Positions 1-8,651 of a stretch of 46,030 bases of DNA are shown piece by piece. The DNA is from Psychrobacter sp. APC 3426 (GTDB lineage: Bacteria > Pseudomonadota > Gammaproteobacteria > Pseudomonadales > Moraxellaceae). The stretch spans positions 1-46,030 of the forward strand of contig NZ_JASDCF010000025.1 in assembly GCF_030408035.1 (NCBI RefSeq). The letters are read 5' to 3'. Both the position numbers and the translations under genes were made by a program. Under the pieces are notes generated by a model. That model made no database searches. It was not told the origin of the DNA and worked only from the letters and a program-made list of their open reading frames with translations. Position 1 is the first letter of the stretch, and each line of letters starts with the position of its first letter.

Positions 1-845
1 TTACCTGTTCAAATAACCATTGTAATCATCACTAGTATAATTACTAACTGATATACTCGGGGCGGTTCAATAACCTTAAATGATTAAGTCAATCTAAAAT
101 ATTCTTAGACACGTTGCCCGTAGCATTGAACTCTAAAAAGCATTGTTTCACTACTTATAAATAGCTAATAACCGTTGTGGAATTATGAAGTTCTCCATTA
201 ACATACTCCCAATCCTCTTTGGAGGCGTCTGGATTATACGCTGTTCTAACATCTAAATTCCCTTAATTATCATAGTCTAATAGTATTAAAAGACATCTCC
301 CATTTGCTAGATAGATAGTTAGATTCAACAGTTCAACCTCTTTTTCTGCGAGCTCATTTTCTATTGTTATCTTCCCTATACAATAAGCGTTTGACTTGGC
401 TTATCAATCATACGTAACTGGTTTATTTCCCTTGCCTTCTTTACCTGAATATCCAGAAATAGTTACTGATACCAGATACCATCTCCGCCTTTTCTAGCCA
501 TTGCTGCATTGTCAGCTTTACAGTAATCGCATACATTAATAAATGAGGATTATCGTACTCAGTCTAAGTTGAATATTAAGGTTCATGAACCATTTATTTT
601 TATATTGACTATAGGTCATTGTTTTTACTAGATAATTATCTATTTTAACTCGCGAACCCAACTTTAGGTAGCCATAACGCAAATAGACTGTTTTAGAGTG
701 AGCCCTGGTAAGGGTTTTATATAGATGCCGCATGGTCAATACTGACCAAATAAAATAAGTGACTGATATTTTAAGTGCTTAATATTTACGGTTACCTATT
801 CTGCTGACTAGATAAGACCTCAAATCAATTAATGATAGATAACAG
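1..845. other. gene-poor, decayed AT-rich region
   Basis: No intact gene of convincing character is visible in this stretch. The minus strand carries short, stop-interrupted protein-like fragments (see the pseudogene entry at 155-540). A 67-codon minus-strand frame at 536-739 has no recognisable domain and may be part of the same decayed material. No RNA gene or terminator hairpin was recognised. Confidence 0.5.
155..540 (-). pseudogene. remnant of a small unidentified gene
   Basis: Reading the minus strand, protein-like segments occur in different frames and are broken by stops. One part reads CDYCKADNAAMARKGGDGIW, then a stop. Another reads GYSGKEGKGNKPVTYD, then a stop. A third reads LLILLDYDN, a stop, then GNLDVRTAYNPDASKEDWEY in the same frame, ending near 155. 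The acidic, aromatic-rich last part is the style of small immunity-like or cytosolic proteins, but I cannot name a family. The several stops and frame changes suggest an old, dead gene rather than one sequencing error. Chance similarity to coding sequence is possible. Confidence 0.3.
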
Positions 846-1550
846 TCAATCTGTTGTCTCACGGTACAACACTATCTGTGCTTCTTGTGCAAAGTCATCA
901 AAACTAATGGCGGGTTCTGTATTTCCTTCTTCAGGTACGACATTGGTGTTTTGGATACTCATCGAACGCATTCTGGTTCTAACGGTTGTCGGCATACTTT
1001 CTGTATTAGTAGCAATCAAGCTGTCATTATCACTCGCATCATTATCAGCATTGCCATTATTAACACCATTGACGATATTAGCATTATCTACTGTCTCAAC
1101 AACGTCCGTACTATCACTAACCGCTGTATTGCTATTTCCTACCAAAACTTCAGTGGCAATAGGTATTGCTGGCGCCTGAGTGGATACTGTCGGTAAGCGT
1201 TCAGATAAAGACACAATAATACCTGTCACGTTAAGTATCACGACGATGACACCTATCAGTAGTACAGCGCAAAAAACACCAACCACAGTAAGCCACTTAG
1301 TACCACGGCTTGACCTACCCTCAGATGCATCAAATGTTTGAATAGGCGTTAATATATTAGTGTTAGCGTAATTTGATGTATGAGGTTTTTCGATAGCGCC
1401 TTCTTTTTCAAGAGCGGCACTTTTTATGGTTTGCTTGAGGTACTGCTCATACACGCCACGTGTACGTTTATTTATTTTAAGCTCAGCACTACTTTCTGCA
1501 GGCAGTTCTTGACTGTCATATAAGTTGCTATCGTTATTTGAGCTCTGCAT
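846..1550 (-). CDS. single-pass membrane protein of unknown function (paralog A)
   Basis: This 234-residue protein has a polar, basic N-terminal region of about 85 residues, one strong membrane helix at about 86-113, and a low-complexity Asn/Asp/Thr-rich segment. It ends in a conserved tail (DDFAQEAQIVLYRETTD). Basic residues just before the helix suggest a cytoplasmic N-terminus and a periplasmic C-terminus. The tail, and an N-terminal YEQYLK motif near residues 34-39, are shared with the next gene (1947-2960), so the two are paralogs that have diverged in length. The ATG at 1550 has a good GAGGA ribosome site 5-6 bases upstream. I do not recognise a named family and propose no function. Confidence 0.75.
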   Translation of the reverse strand: MQSSNNDSNLYDSQELPAESSAELKINKRTRGVYEQYLKQTIKSAALEKEGAIEKPHTSNYANTNILTPIQTFDASEGRSSRGTKWLTVVGVFCAVLLIGVIVVILNVTGIIVSLSERLPTVSTQAPAIPIATEVLVGNSNTAVSDSTDVVETVDNANIVNGVNNGNADNDASDNDSLIATNTESMPTTVRTRMRSMSIQNTNVVPEEGNTEPAISFDDFAQEAQIVLYRETTD

Positions 1551-1946
1551 AAATCCTCAAGTCCATATATTTGTATATCGGCATATATCCTGTGCATCTA
1601 AGCATCATACAAATATCATAGAAATATACAATCTATTTTAGTATGAACGATATATCTATCAGATAAACGGTCGAAAAACCATCGTTATAGCAAACGTTAG
1701 TTTATTAATATGAAAACAAGGCATGGCTCATATAGTTGCTGGTTGCAGTATATTTTGCGATTTATAGCGGTTATAAACGTTGTATGATATAAAAACACAG
1801 GAAAGCCAGGAGTAACAAGCTATCCGCAGATTTTAACAGTCATCGCAATGATAACTTTAGTTGATTAATGAGCTTTTACCAGTGTACATCAGTCAATGTG
1901 TTGATAAGTATTATGGTTATCCATATGGCGTTTCCTTATACATGCT
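1551..1946. other. spacer between the two paralogs
   Basis: About 400 AT-rich bases between two same-strand genes. I see no open frame with coding character, no RNA gene and no clear terminator. It presumably holds the promoter for the 846-1550 gene. Confidence 0.5.
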
Positions 1947-2960
1947 TTAATCAGTCTCACGGTATAAAGTGGTCTGTGATTCGTCTCGAAAATCCTCATA
2001 GGTAATCACAGGTTCAGCATTGGAGTCGGCATTCATTGGTTTGTCCGATTGCTGTGCAGGCGCTATGGCTGTTGTTGTCTTAACTGGCTCTTGAGTTGAT
2101 GGTTGCTCGTTTATAGCTGAGTTATCAATACTAGAAGTTGATACATTGGCTGTTGTCGTTGTAGTCGGTTCTTCTGCTGGCTCTACAGCTTCGTTACTAG
2201 CAGAGGCTGAACTCATTGGTGCGACCTTATCACCCACGATGCTTTTCACACCTTTACTGATATTGTCCGTTGTGACATTTTCAAAGGCGATATTGTCGGT
2301 TGATTGAGACAAATTACTAATAGTGCTATAGCCCAATACAATACCCGCCAGCAGTAACGAGCCAAAAGCCATGGTGATTAAAAATGGTTTACGTTTGCTT
2401 GCTGGCGTACTTACCGGTTCGGGCTCATGTGACGTTGGTACTGATACCTGATTGAATATTGAGCTGGTTTGATTGTCTTCTGCGTGGATGAGACTTTCAT
2501 CTTCAGCCAAATAGACATTATCATCTGATACCAAGACTTTATCTATATTGTCGTGAGTATCAGGCTCATTATTGTTATCCTGATCTCCCACCTCTTCCCT
2601 GTTGGAAAAATCAAATGGAAAATCGAGTCCTTTATCCTCGTCGTCGAGATATTCTGTTTCGTTGCTTGAGGCTGATGTTGTTTTATCGCTCTCTGTAGCT
2701 GCTTCATCGGTATTTGAAAACAGACTAAGCTCTTCTGCGGTTAATGGTTCATAAGCAGATGGCTTGTTGAAACCTAGTAACGGCTCTAACTTTCTATTTG
2801 GCTCAATGCTATCAGTCGTACTCTCTACACGTTTAAGAAAGCGCTTATAGATATCACCGTTTTGTTTTTCCTGACGGTTTTTGGCATCAGCAATCTTTGC
2901 TAGCGTTGATTCAAGCTTTTTATCAAGGTCAATGCTACTGTCATTGTTGCTATCATTCAT
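1947..2960 (-). CDS. single-pass membrane protein of unknown function (paralog B)
   Basis: This 337-residue acidic protein shares the architecture of the 846-1550 product. It has a charged N-terminal segment with the motif YKRFLKRVES (about 38-47), a long Asp/Glu/Asn-rich linker, one membrane helix at about 191-214 preceded by KRK, a Thr/Ser/Pro/Ala-rich periplasmic stretch, and a C-terminal motif (YEDFRDESQTTLYRETD). The first ATG (2960) has no good ribosome site. The motif at the very end is the part best conserved between the paralogs, so it is probably the functional or partner-binding element. The layout of a disordered linker, one helix and a short conserved tail fits a tether or envelope-associated adaptor, but that is inference. 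No family is recognised. Confidence 0.75.
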   Translation of the reverse strand: MNDSNNDSSIDLDKKLESTLAKIADAKNRQEKQNGDIYKRFLKRVESTTDSIEPNRKLEPLLGFNKPSAYEPLTAEELSLFSNTDEAATESDKTTSASSNETEYLDDEDKGLDFPFDFSNREEVGDQDNNNEPDTHDNIDKVLVSDDNVYLAEDESLIHAEDNQTSSIFNQVSVPTSHEPEPVSTPASKRKPFLITMAFGSLLLAGIVLGYSTISNLSQSTDNIAFENVTTDNISKGVKSIVGDKVAPMSSASASNEAVEPAEEPTTTTTANVSTSSIDNSAINEQPSTQEPVKTTTAIAPAQQSDKPMNADSNAEPVITYEDFRDESQTTLYRETD

Positions 2961-3319
2961 AGAAGGATACCGTGCCAGTTATACTATTGTGGTCAGATGG
3001 CTGTTAGAATTAATAATACAGGTTATTTGCTAAATGTAACAATAACGTTACCGTCAATATAGTTGTCTAGCGCTCTACCTTCAAGCACAATTTGTACATA
3101 TGGCCGATTTTGTACAAATGATAGAAAGTAAATAGAGAATAATATGCTCAAAACCATCCCTCATCTAGCCTGCCATTTATTAAATGTGTAGAAGGCGCTT
3201 AGTAACTTCAATAAGAGACATTAACGAGACGCATTTTAGAGATGTGGTTTTTTAGAAACAAAAAGCATTTACCATATAGCGTATGACATGATAAGTGATA
3301 GATAACAGGCTTTTACGAT
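2961..3319. other. divergent intergenic region
   Basis: Spacer of about 360 bases between the minus-strand paralog B and the plus-strand LysR gene. It contains a 9-bp perfect inverted repeat at 3090-3119 and no coding frame. Confidence 0.5.
3090..3119. promoter_or_regulatory. inverted repeat, possible operator
   Basis: ATTTGTACA (3090-3098) and TGTACAAAT (3111-3119) form a perfect 9-bp inverted repeat with a 12-base spacer. It lies between divergent genes, about 200 bases before the LysR start and about 130 bases before paralog B. The symmetry and placement fit a dimeric regulator site, perhaps LysR autoregulation. Binding is not shown by the sequence. Confidence 0.4.
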
Positions 3320-4354
3320 ATGGATTTAAAACAGCTTAACGCCTTCATTGCCATCGCAGATTTGCGCAGCTTTAGTGCAGCCGCGACTAAAACGGGACTG
3401 TCACAACCAAGTCTAAGCCGCCTACTCAAGCAGCTAGAGACGGATATGGGTGTGGAGTTGATAGACCGTTATCATAGACCACTACATCTAACAGAAGCGG
3501 GTGCGTTTTTTTACGATAAGATCAGTGCCATACTGACAGAGATTGATACAGTCACTAGCATGACGCAGCGCTTATCAGCACCAAGCAGCATTCTCAATAT
3601 TGGCTTTGTACCTTCGGTATTATATGGACTCCTTCCTGAAATCATCGCCATGCTAAAGCAGTCGAATCCTGATATCGAGGTCAATCTCAAGGACATCAGC
3701 TCATATCAGCAAGTAGAAGCACTTAAGTCTGGCGAGATTGACATTGGCTTTGGGCGTTTTGCTCACCAAGATCCATGGATACAGCAAATATTGCTGCGTC
3801 ATGAACGTTATATGGTGGCACTACCCAAAGCGCATCCTATGGCTCAGGTGCGTGAGCAGCGCTTAATCGACTTGGCCAATAACCGTTTGATTTTATACCA
3901 TCAAACGCATCTGCCTATGGCAACCACTGTTTTAGCATCGAACGCTATTAGCACTGGACTGACAGCCAATACTATAGATGACGTAGCCAAAAGCTCATCC
4001 AATGGCTTATCCAGTGATAGCCATTTAGAGAACAAGCCTATCACCGAGCCGTTATTGCACTTGTTTGCACAGTACGGCATCTCTCCATTTATGACCACGA
4101 CAGTGAGTGACTTGCAAGTGGCGCTCGGCTTAGTGGCTGCAGGTGAAGGCATCACACTGGTACCTGCCAGCTTACAGACCGTACGGACGGAGCAGATAAG
4201 CTACCAAAGACTGCTACATGAGAATGTTACCTCCCCTATCTACTTACATACCCTAAAAGACCTTGTTCACCCCAATATTCCTCATTTGCTTACGGCTGTT
4301 TATGAGGTTTATGAACAACGAGGCATCACCTATCGAAAACAAAATTTTGCCTAA
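3320..4354 (+). CDS. LysR-family transcriptional regulator
   Basis: This 344-residue protein has an N-terminal winged helix-turn-helix at about 1-60 (MDLKQLNAFIAIADLRSFSA, then the SQPSLSRLLKQLE recognition region) and a C-terminal effector-binding domain starting near IGFVPSVLYGLLPEI. The wording IGFV...LLPEI, and EALKSGEIDIGFGRF further on, recall the BenM/CatM subgroup, which senses small aromatic or dicarboxylic acids. There is a short Ser/Asn-rich insertion at about residues 215-240. It is co-directional with the Nramp-fold transporter 313 bases downstream and the prp genes after that, so control of the transporter or of propionate genes is plausible but unproven. LysR proteins usually bind a small-molecule inducer and activate a neighbour. 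No strong ribosome site precedes the ATG. Confidence 0.88.
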   Translation: MDLKQLNAFIAIADLRSFSAAATKTGLSQPSLSRLLKQLETDMGVELIDRYHRPLHLTEAGAFFYDKISAILTEIDTVTSMTQRLSAPSSILNIGFVPSVLYGLLPEIIAMLKQSNPDIEVNLKDISSYQQVEALKSGEIDIGFGRFAHQDPWIQQILLRHERYMVALPKAHPMAQVREQRLIDLANNRLILYHQTHLPMATTVLASNAISTGLTANTIDDVAKSSSNGLSSDSHLENKPITEPLLHLFAQYGISPFMTTTVSDLQVALGLVAAGEGITLVPASLQTVRTEQISYQRLLHENVTSPIYLHTLKDLVHPNIPHLLTAVYEVYEQRGITYRKQNFA

Positions 4355-4507
4355 CGGTCGTAAATGATAAGAATAGTCTCAAATTTTCAGATATCGGCTG
4401 CGTATTGTGGTATAAAGAAACGCCAAAAATAATCAGTCCTAACCCTTGATATTACTAGCTTAGTATGCTAACTATCGAGAATGGATATGCAAACAATTAG
4501 TAATAAT

Positions 4508-4526
4508 AATTAGGATAATCATTCTC
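4508..4526. promoter_or_regulatory. Fur-box-like sequence
   Basis: AATTAGGATAATCATTCTC matches the classical 19-bp Fur consensus GATAATGATAATCATTATC at 15 of 19 positions by my alignment. The central GATAATCATT is intact. It lies about 140 bases upstream of the Nramp-fold gene start. Fur represses iron-related genes when iron is plentiful. Whether this site is used is unknown. Confidence 0.4.
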
Positions 4527-4551
4527 CTGCACAGTGTCAGTGTGCTAAAGT

Positions 4552-4598
4552 CGATTCAATATGAATCGTTTTATATTTAAGCAGTTTATAAAACGATT
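4552..4598. promoter_or_regulatory. two overlapping palindromes, candidate operator
   Basis: A 17-bp palindrome CGATTCA-ATA-TGAATCG (4552-4568) overlaps a second perfect inverted repeat with 12-bp arms, AATCGTTTTATA (4564-4575) and TATAAAACGATT (4587-4598), separated by 11 bases. CGATT therefore recurs in alternating orientation. The site ends 69 bases before the transporter ATG, where an operator would lie. The likely protein is the upstream LysR regulator or another dimeric repressor. Confidence 0.5.
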
Positions 4599-4667
4599 AT
4601 CTAACGACCATTGGCAGACTGACACAGGTAAGTGATGATTTGCCGTTTCAAACATTTAGAGGTATTC

Positions 4668-5966
4668 ATGTCCACACAACCACTCAATAACCCACGCACC
4701 AACCCAAATACCACTGACGATGCTGCTGACTCGCAGCCTCAGGGTTTTAGTTGGCGAATATTCGGACCAGGTATTCTGATGGCGACTGCTGCTATCGGTG
4801 GTTCGCATTTGATTTCATCAACGCAGGCAGGTGCGATATATGGTTGGCAGTTAGCCATTATGATTATCTTGGCCAACGTGTTTAAGTATCCGTTCTTTCG
4901 CTTCGGTACTGACTATGTTTATGACACTGGCGAGAGTTTGATTGCGGGTTATGCTAAGCGCTCAAAAGTCTATCTCTGGGTTTACTTCATTCTATCTATC
5001 CTATCGGCCGTCATCAGTACTGGCGCCGTATCTCTGATTGCCGCTGTGATATTAGGCTTTATGCTACCCGCCTCTATCGGTCTCTCAACGATGGCATTAT
5101 CTTTAATCATCGTCGCCGTCTCTTGGTTTTTTCTGATTGCTGGGCACTACAAGCTACTTGATGGCGTGACCAAATGGATCATGATTGCTTTGACGACAGC
5201 TACTGTCGCTGCGGTGATTATTGCTGCTGGCAAGCCGACAGTGATGGCCGCTGACTTTGTCGCCGCTTCTCCTTGGAATCTGGCAACACTAGGTTTTATC
5301 GTCGCGCTGATGGGCTGGATGCCTGCACCGCTTGAGTTCGCTGCCATTACCTCAATGTGGACATCAGCAAAAGTTAAAACAGACCACACGACCCATCGTC
5401 AAGGTTTGCTTGATTTCAATGTTGGTTACTCAGTCTCTGCGATTTTGGCATTGTTCTTTTTGTCATTGGGTGTGTTTGTTCAGTATGGCTCAGGTCAAGA
5501 GATTGAGTTGGTTGGCGGGGCTTATATCAATCAGTTAATCAACATGTATACGGCAACCATTGGTGAATGGTCAAGATTACTGGTCGCCTTCGTCGCCTTT
5601 ATGTGTATGTTCGGTACCACGATAACCTGTGCAGATGGTTACGGTCGTGCCAACGCTGAATGCTGGCGTTTGCTAAAAGGTGAAAGTGAAATCAATAAGA
5701 AACAAATTGCCTTTTGGACCACTTATGCTATCGGTGGTGGTCTGGTTATTATTACGTTCTTCACGGGTCAGTTGGGTACGATGCTCAAATTTGCCATGAT
5801 ATCTGCGTTTGTCTCAGCACCTGTATTTGGTTGGTTGAACTACTCACTGGTAAAAAGCCATAAGAAGCTATCCGTTGGTATGAATGCATTGTCCATTGCC
5901 GGTCTGATTTTCTTAGCTGGCTTTGCCTTGCTGTTCTTGGTCAATCTCGCCGGTTTGTTTGGCTAA
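4668..5966 (+). CDS. Nramp-fold membrane transporter lacking canonical metal-binding motifs
   Basis: This polytopic inner-membrane protein of 432 residues, with about 11 hydrophobic helices, has the overall layout of the Nramp (SLC11) family. I chose the ATG at 4668 because AGAGG lies 5 bases upstream; an in-frame GTG at 4632 has no ribosome site. In classical Nramp proteins helix 1 carries DPGN and helix 6 carries MPH, which together bind Mn2+ or Fe2+. Here the helix 1 segment reads GPGILMATAAIGGSHL, with GGSH (44-47) about where DPGN should be, and the helix 6 segment reads GWMPAPLE (from about 216), so the histidine is absent. The substrate may therefore not be a first-row metal. Its place before prpB suggests a link to propionate metabolism, while the Fur-like site upstream argues for iron control. 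A terminator follows at 5999. Confidence 0.8.
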   Translation: MSTQPLNNPRTNPNTTDDAADSQPQGFSWRIFGPGILMATAAIGGSHLISSTQAGAIYGWQLAIMIILANVFKYPFFRFGTDYVYDTGESLIAGYAKRSKVYLWVYFILSILSAVISTGAVSLIAAVILGFMLPASIGLSTMALSLIIVAVSWFFLIAGHYKLLDGVTKWIMIALTTATVAAVIIAAGKPTVMAADFVAASPWNLATLGFIVALMGWMPAPLEFAAITSMWTSAKVKTDHTTHRQGLLDFNVGYSVSAILALFFLSLGVFVQYGSGQEIELVGGAYINQLINMYTATIGEWSRLLVAFVAFMCMFGTTITCADGYGRANAECWRLLKGESEINKKQIAFWTTYAIGGGLVIITFFTGQLGTMLKFAMISAFVSAPVFGWLNYSLVKSHKKLSVGMNALSIAGLIFLAGFALLFLVNLAGLFG

Positions 5967-5998
5967 GCCATACTTTTAGATAGCGCTTGATATAAAAC

Positions 5999-6032
5999 AG
6001 CCCTTTTAGCTTAGCTAACAGGGCTTTTTTTT
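5999..6032 (+). terminator. rho-independent terminator after the Nramp-fold gene
   Basis: AGCCCT (5999-6004) pairs with AGGGCT (6020-6025), with an inner TAGC/GCTA pairing, followed by a run of eight T. It separates the transporter transcript from the prp genes. Confidence 0.9.
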
Positions 6033-6232
6033 GGTGAAGAGACTATGTTCTTAGAAGTTAAGATAGTATCAATTGTAAATAAATGTAAATTATCATCCGA
6101 GTATTTGAGAGAAATGAATACTAAATCTAATAAACTATTAATTTATGGATAATAGTATTTATATAATAAATACTATTAATAATTATACACTGTCTGTTTA
6201 TTATTATTAATCAATAGAGGCTAACCAATGCT

Positions 6233-6259
6233 TTGCACGGTTGGATAATTGGGTATAAT
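6233..6259 (+). promoter_or_regulatory. candidate promoter of prpB
   Basis: A perfect -10 element TATAAT (6254-6259) is preceded by TTGCAC (6233-6238) as a possible -35, with a 15-base spacer that is shorter than ideal. Transcription would begin about 40 bases before the prpB ATG at 6306. The upstream 6061-6230 is very AT-rich, as in an UP element. Confidence 0.5.
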
Positions 6260-6305
6260 CAGGAGCAACAATGATAAGACTACCCCTCCACGTAAGGACT
6301 ACGAC

Positions 6306-7199
6306 ATGACTTCATCATCAGCTGGCGCGCGCTTCCGCACTGCCATGAAACAAAAAAACGATAACAACCAACCACTACAAATTGTCGGTACCATTAACGC
6401 GTACACGGCCATGATGGCAACCCAAGTTGGTCATCAGGCAATATATCTCTCTGGTGGCGGTGTGGCAAACGCCTCATTTGGTCTACCTGACCTTGGCATG
6501 ACTAGTCTTGATAACGTCCTAGAAGATGCGCGCCGTATTACTGATGCAGTAGACACCCCTCTTCTAGTAGACATCGATACGGGTTGGGGCGGTGCATTTA
6601 ACATCAGCCAGACCGTTAGAAAAATGGAAAAGGCAGGCGTGGCCGCGGTTCATATCGAAGACCAAATTGCACAAAAGCGCTGTGGTCATCGCCCTAACAA
6701 AGAAATCGTCAGCATCTCAGAAATGGTAGACCGTCTAAAGGCCGCCTTAGATGCCAAAACAGACCCTGATTTTGTGGTCATGGCGCGTACTGATGCATTG
6801 TCTGTTGAAGGGTTGGACGCTGCTGTTGAACGTGCGGTTGCTTTCCAAGAAGCCGGTGCTGACATGATTTTCGCAGAAGCACTAACGGATATTGAGATGT
6901 ATCGCAAATTCACTGATGTACTCGATATACCGGTACTTGCCAATATGACCGAGTTTGGCCAAACGGATCTGTACACCACTGAGCAGTTACATGCTGTCGG
7001 TGTCGATATGGTGCTGTATCCATTGTCAGCATTCCGTGCGATGAACAAAGCTGCCTTGAATGTCTATCAGCATCTATTAGATGATGGTACACAAGAAAAG
7101 GTCGTCGATACCATGCAGACTCGTATGGAGCTTTATGATTTCTTAAACTATCATGAGTTTGAACAGACCTTAGATAAACTATTCGCTGACAGCAAATAG
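6306..7199 (+). CDS. prpB: 2-methylisocitrate lyase
   Basis: This enzyme catalyses the last step of the 2-methylcitrate cycle, cleaving 2-methylisocitrate to pyruvate and succinate in the cytoplasm. The 297-residue length from the ATG at 6306 matches the family (E. coli PrpB 296), and AAGGA lies 7 bases upstream. An in-frame TTG at 6249 would add 19 residues but overlaps the promoter -10. The isocitrate lyase/PEP mutase barrel is evident: DIDTGWGG for Mg2+ binding, then [10 protein letters not shown] with catalytic Cys at about 126, and VMARTDA. It is the first gene of the prpB-prpC-acnD series. A hairpin follows at 7218-7252, so its transcript may be processed or attenuated there. Confidence 0.96.
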   Translation: MTSSSAGARFRTAMKQKNDNNQPLQIVGTINAYTAMMATQVGHQAIYLSGGGVANASFGLPDLGMTSLDNVLEDARRITDAVDTPLLVDIDTGWGGAFNISQTVRKMEKAGVAAVHIEDQIAQKRCGHRPNKEIVSISEMVDRLKAALDAKTDPDFVVMARTDALSVEGLDAAVERAVAFQEAGADMIFAEALTDIEMYRKFTDVLDIPVLANMTEFGQTDLYTTEQLHAVGVDMVLYPLSAFRAMNKAALNVYQHLLDDGTQEKVVDTMQTRMELYDFLNYHEFEQTLDKLFADSK

Positions 7200-7217
7200 T
7201 TAGCATTGCTTCAGCAG

Positions 7218-7252
7218 GGTTAAGCGATATAAATGACTGATATTGCTTAACC
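7218..7252 (+). repeat. hairpin between prpB and prpC
   Basis: GGTTAAGC (7218-7225) pairs perfectly with GCTTAACC (7245-7252), with an inner ATAT/ATAT pairing. No T-run follows, so it is not a standard terminator. It could protect the prpB 3' end or attenuate the downstream genes. Confidence 0.55.
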
Positions 7253-7310
7253 ATTATATTATTCATTTTCTCAACATAATTATATAAGCCACCAAAAAAG
7301 GAATTCCATC

Positions 7311-8453
7311 ATGGCAGCACAAAACCAATCAACAAAAGTATTGTCAGGCGCAGGTTTACGTGGTCAGGTCGCTGGCAAGACTGCTCTATCGACTGTCGGC
7401 AAATCAGGGTCAGGTCTGACTTATCGCGGTTATGACGTGTCAGAACTGGCGGACAAATGCATCTTTGAAGAAGTGGCTTATTTGCTGCTTTATGGCAACC
7501 TGCCAACGCAAAGTGAGCTAGAAGCGTATCAAGCGAAACTTAAGAAGTTACGTGGCCTACCACAAGCACTTAAAGACGTGCTTGAGCGTATTCCAGCAGA
7601 GGCTCATCCAATGGATGTTTTGCGTACCGGCTGCTCTATGCTCGGTAACCTTGAAACAGAAACGGATTTTGCTCAGCAAAATGACCAAACAGATCGTATG
7701 CTGGCGGTATTCCCATCAATTATCAACTATTGGTATCGTTTCTCACATGACAATGTCCGTATCGAGACAGATACCGATGATGACACTATCGGTGGTCACT
7801 TCCTACATCTATTAAAGGGTGAAAAACCAAATGAGCTGCATGAAAGAGTGATGAACGTCTCGCTTATCTTGTATGCAGAGCATGAGTTTAACGCGTCAAC
7901 CTTTACCGCGCGCGTCTGTGCTTCTACGCTATCTGATATTCATTCTTGTATCACAGGCGCTATCGGCTCACTACGTGGCCCTTTGCATGGCGGTGCCAAT
8001 GAAGCGGCCATGGATATGATTGAAGGCTTTAGCTCACCTGATGAAGCTGAAAAAGAAATGATGGCCATGCTAGCGCGTAAAGACAAAATCATGGGCTTCG
8101 GTCACGCTATCTATAGTGAGTCTGATCCACGTAACGTCGTCATCAAAGGCTGGGCTGAGAAGCTAGCAGCTGATGTTGGTGATGAGGTGCTATACCCAGT
8201 ATCCGTACGCTGTGAAGAAGTCATGTGGCGTGAGAAGAAGTTATTCTGTAATGCTGACTTCTTCCATGCGTCTGCCTATCACTTTATGGGTATTCCAACC
8301 AAACTGTTCACGCCTATCTTTGTGTGTTCACGCCTAACGGGTTGGGCGGCGCATGTATTCGAGCAGCGCGCTAATAACCGTATCATTCGCCCAAGTGCAG
8401 AATATACAGGCGAAGAGCTACGTCCAGTACCAGCAATGAGTGAACGTGGTTAA
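7311..8453 (+). CDS. prpC: 2-methylcitrate synthase
   Basis: The protein condenses propionyl-CoA with oxaloacetate to 2-methylcitrate, the entry reaction of the cycle. It is 380 residues long, as expected for the short citrate-synthase subgroup. Recognisable parts are GLTYRGYDVSELAD near the N-terminus, LRGPLHGGANEAAMDMIEGF around the first active-site His, GFGHAIYSESDPRN with the second active-site His, and a C-terminal IIRPSAEYTGEE segment that helps bind the acid substrate. The ATG at 7311 has AAAGGA 8-10 bases upstream. It lies 111 bases after prpB and 198 before acnD on the same strand. A housekeeping citrate synthase is less likely given the neighbours and length. Confidence 0.96.
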   Translation: MAAQNQSTKVLSGAGLRGQVAGKTALSTVGKSGSGLTYRGYDVSELADKCIFEEVAYLLLYGNLPTQSELEAYQAKLKKLRGLPQALKDVLERIPAEAHPMDVLRTGCSMLGNLETETDFAQQNDQTDRMLAVFPSIINYWYRFSHDNVRIETDTDDDTIGGHFLHLLKGEKPNELHERVMNVSLILYAEHEFNASTFTARVCASTLSDIHSCITGAIGSLRGPLHGGANEAAMDMIEGFSSPDEAEKEMMAMLARKDKIMGFGHAIYSESDPRNVVIKGWAEKLAADVGDEVLYPVSVRCEEVMWREKKLFCNADFFHASAYHFMGIPTKLFTPIFVCSRLTGWAAHVFEQRANNRIIRPSAEYTGEELRPVPAMSERG

Positions 8454-8475
8454 TCAGCATTCACGTATCTAAAAC

Positions 8476-8503
8476 CTCTCAATCTGTCTTAGCAGGTTGG
8501 GAG
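8476..8503 (+). repeat. hairpin between prpC and acnD
   Basis: CTCTCAA and TTGGGAG pair with one G-T wobble, and CTG/CAG pair around the loop TCTTAG (8487-8492). There is no T-run after it. It resembles an intercistronic stem-loop. Confidence 0.4.
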
Positions 8504-8651
8504 ATTAGGAGCTTGAGACGTTGATGTCTATTTTGGTGTCATATAGTTTATGATTAATTCTATCCAGAAATTATTCCACCTGTTAAGTCTTAAAGGCATC
8601 TCTTAAGTACTGTGTATATTTAATCAACCTTCTTAGTAAGGATAGTCCGTC

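Larger units (their letters stand above)
4355..4667. other. regulatory spacer upstream of the Nramp-fold gene
   Basis: About 310 bases without a gene. It carries a Fur-box-like site (4508-4526) and two overlapping palindromes (4552-4598), listed separately. No terminator hairpin was recognised after the LysR gene. Confidence 0.5.

Noticed and set aside
536..739. 67-codon minus-strand frame
   Set aside because: No domain, no supported start site, located in decayed AT-rich sequence.
832..1196. Plus-strand open frames of about 100-115 codons
   Set aside because: They are antisense to the 846-1550 gene, whose membrane helix, tail motif and ribosome site are better supported.
4632..4667. GTG start of the Nramp-fold gene
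   Set aside because: No ribosome site; the ATG at 4668 has AGAGG.
6249..6305. TTG start 57 bases upstream of prpB
   Set aside because: It overlaps a perfect -10 element and has no ribosome site; the ATG at 6306 has both a site and the family length.
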